DNA of 64,000 nt from positions 124,001 through 188,000 of the forward strand of contig NZ_RKKU01000005.1 of the NCBI RefSeq assembly GCF_003797945.1. The letters run 5' to 3'. This document shows positions 62,959-64,000 of this stretch, in pieces. The DNA comes from Pseudomonas neustonica. Its GTDB lineage: Bacteria > Pseudomonadota > Gammaproteobacteria > Pseudomonadales > Pseudomonadaceae. A program made the position numbers and the translations under genes. How positions within the stretch are numbered: the first letter of the stretch is position 1; the number at the start of each line of letters is the position of its first letter. The notes beneath the pieces were generated by a model, which was given only the letters and a program-made list of their open reading frames with translations, had not been told where the DNA came from and did no database searches.

Positions 62959-63150
62959 GTCCTTCTCTCTCTGACAGAAAATCACTAGGTAAAATAAGAG
63001 GGAAACGCCGGGTACGGTTAAACCGTCCCGGCTTAATTCAGGAAGGCGAGTAGGCTATCGCTAAGCGGGTAAAACCAATACATGATCTGACTCGGTTGTG
63101 GTGCAGGCCTCTACCATAGGCCAGCCAGATTTAAATGCAAGCCACTGCGC

Positions 63151-64000
63151 TCAACGCGCCAAGGCAGCCTTGTAACGCGCAGGGGTTTCACCCTGCCAGC
63201 GGCGAAAGGCGCGCACAAAGGCGTTTTCATCGGAAAAGCCGAGCTGCTCGGCAATCTGCGCTACGCTCTGACGCCCCTGCAGCGCGCTACAGGCCATCTG
63301 CTGCAGCACACTTTCACGCAGCGCCTTGAACGACAAGCCTTCCTCGGCCAGCTTGCGATTCAGATGGCGACCGCTGAGACCCAGCTGCTCAGCAATGCGC
63401 TCCTTGCCCCAGCGCGGATGGCTGCGCACCAAGGCCTGCACCTCGGCAGTCAGGCTGTGCTGCCCCAGCGCCGCAAGGGTTTGATCGGCCAATTGACGCA
63501 GGTGATCACGCAGCGCGCTATTGGCCTGAACCTGCGGTAGCTCCAGCTGCTCAACACTGAAGGTAATGCGATTGCAGCCCGCGGAAAAATGCAGCGGGCA
63601 ATCAATCAGCGCCTGATACTCGGTCGCTAAGGCCAAGGGCGCGTGCGCCAACCAGATACCGCTGGGCTGAAAGCGTCCACCGGTTGCCCAGCGAGTAAGG
63701 TTGAGCAGCACCGTCAGCGCTGCTTCGACTCGCTCGGCCTGCCGCACGGCCAGATGTGGCTCATAGTCGATAGCCACCTGATCCGCTTCGCGCAGCAACT
63801 GAAACTCGCCACCTGCGCCTATCACCGGGGCGTACTCCACCAGCTCAGCCAAGGCTTCACCCAGGGTGTCGCAGGTCACCAACAGCATGCCCGCGCTGTC
63901 GAGGTGGCCAATCTGGATATCCAGCCCCAGCCGCAACCCTACCAGCGGATCAGCCATCAGCGCGCAATAGCTTTCCCACAGTTCATCCTGCAACGCCAAA
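63151..64000 (-). CDS. AraC-family regulator (arabinose-binding-type N-domain), cut by window edge
   Basis: At least 283 codons of a regulator with an Arabinose_bd-type domain (GYEFQ-like strand YDYEPHLAVRQAERV-type segments, HFSAGCNRITFS) and a C-terminal helix-turn-helix pair (ERIAEQLGLSGRHLNRKLAE and QIAEQLGFSDENAFVRAFRR). The N-terminus is beyond the right edge; full members are about 330-340 residues. The target is unknown. Confidence 0.85.
   Translation of the reverse strand, partial: LALQDELWESYCALMADPLVGLRLGLDIQIGHLDSAGMLLVTCDTLGEALAELVEYAPVIGAGGEFQLLREADQVAIDYEPHLAVRQAERVEAALTVLLNLTRWATGGRFQPSGIWLAHAPLALATEYQALIDCPLHFSAGCNRITFSVEQLELPQVQANSALRDHLRQLADQTLAALGQHSLTAEVQALVRSHPRWGKERIAEQLGLSGRHLNRKLAEEGLSFKALRESVLQQMACSALQGRQSVAQIAEQLGFSDENAFVRAFRRWQGETPARYKAALAR

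Overview
The window looks like a chromosome segment of a pseudomonad (Pseudomonas or Halopseudomonas type). This rests on the gene repertoire (WrbA, PA2169-like, DUF1328 and BON stress proteins, PuuD-type urate oxidation, XdhABC) and on the TTCCCACGC hairpin repeats, which are common in that group. No rRNA, tRNA, integrase, transposase or CRISPR array was seen.

Left third (1-20 kb): ordinary accessory genes. It opens with the cut end of an RND adaptor gene and an AraC regulator. Next come a stress-type set (DUF4136 lipoprotein, triple-BON protein, DUF2383 protein, DUF1328 peptide), a LysR/SDR divergent pair, small redox and metabolic enzymes, and a second RND efflux operon with a TetR regulator. 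A thiolase, a 5'-truncated AbrB-type membrane gene, a TetR/hydrolase pair and a PaaI thioesterase follow. At 19.7-23 kb are a DJ-1/PfpI protein and the pxpABC 5-oxoprolinase operon, flanked by inverted arrays of a 7-bp repeat.

Middle and right (23-62 kb): one large purine-catabolism supercluster. A seven-gene minus-strand operon (xdhA-xdhB-xdhC-uraD-uraH-guaD-puuD) takes guanine and xanthine to urate and on to allantoin. Divergent from it is a nucleoside-type ABC transporter (ATPase, two permeases) with a Tsx-like outer-membrane channel, then a RutR-like TetR regulator. Further right are at least four more deaminase-type hydrolases, four isopenicillin-N-synthase-like Fe(II) oxygenases, four NMT1/THI5-type solute-binding proteins, two ABC import systems, a DMT transporter, and a ferritin-like/rubredoxin fusion. 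Inference: the right half imports and converts modified or substituted purines (or related heterocycles) into guanine, xanthine or urate for the core pathway.

The regulatory logic is unusually legible. Five transport or oxygenase operons have clear sigma-54 (-24/-12) promoters, with weaker candidates for three more transcription units. Ten copies of a palindrome, CTGACCA-N2-TGGTCAG and variants, lie in the promoter regions. This matches the known RutR operator (TTGACCA-N2-TGGTCAA), and a RutR-like regulator sits at the hub (35857-36510). No sigma-54 activator is encoded here.

Two noncoding stretches (40.45-41.1 kb and 51.9-52.35 kb) each hold a roughly 220-base element bounded by palindromic hairpins. 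Their stems keep pairing although the sequences differ, which suggests a structured RNA of unknown role.

The right edge has a nucleoside deaminase, an 8-bp tandem repeat, a globin, a GreA/Rnk-type protein and a cut AraC regulator.
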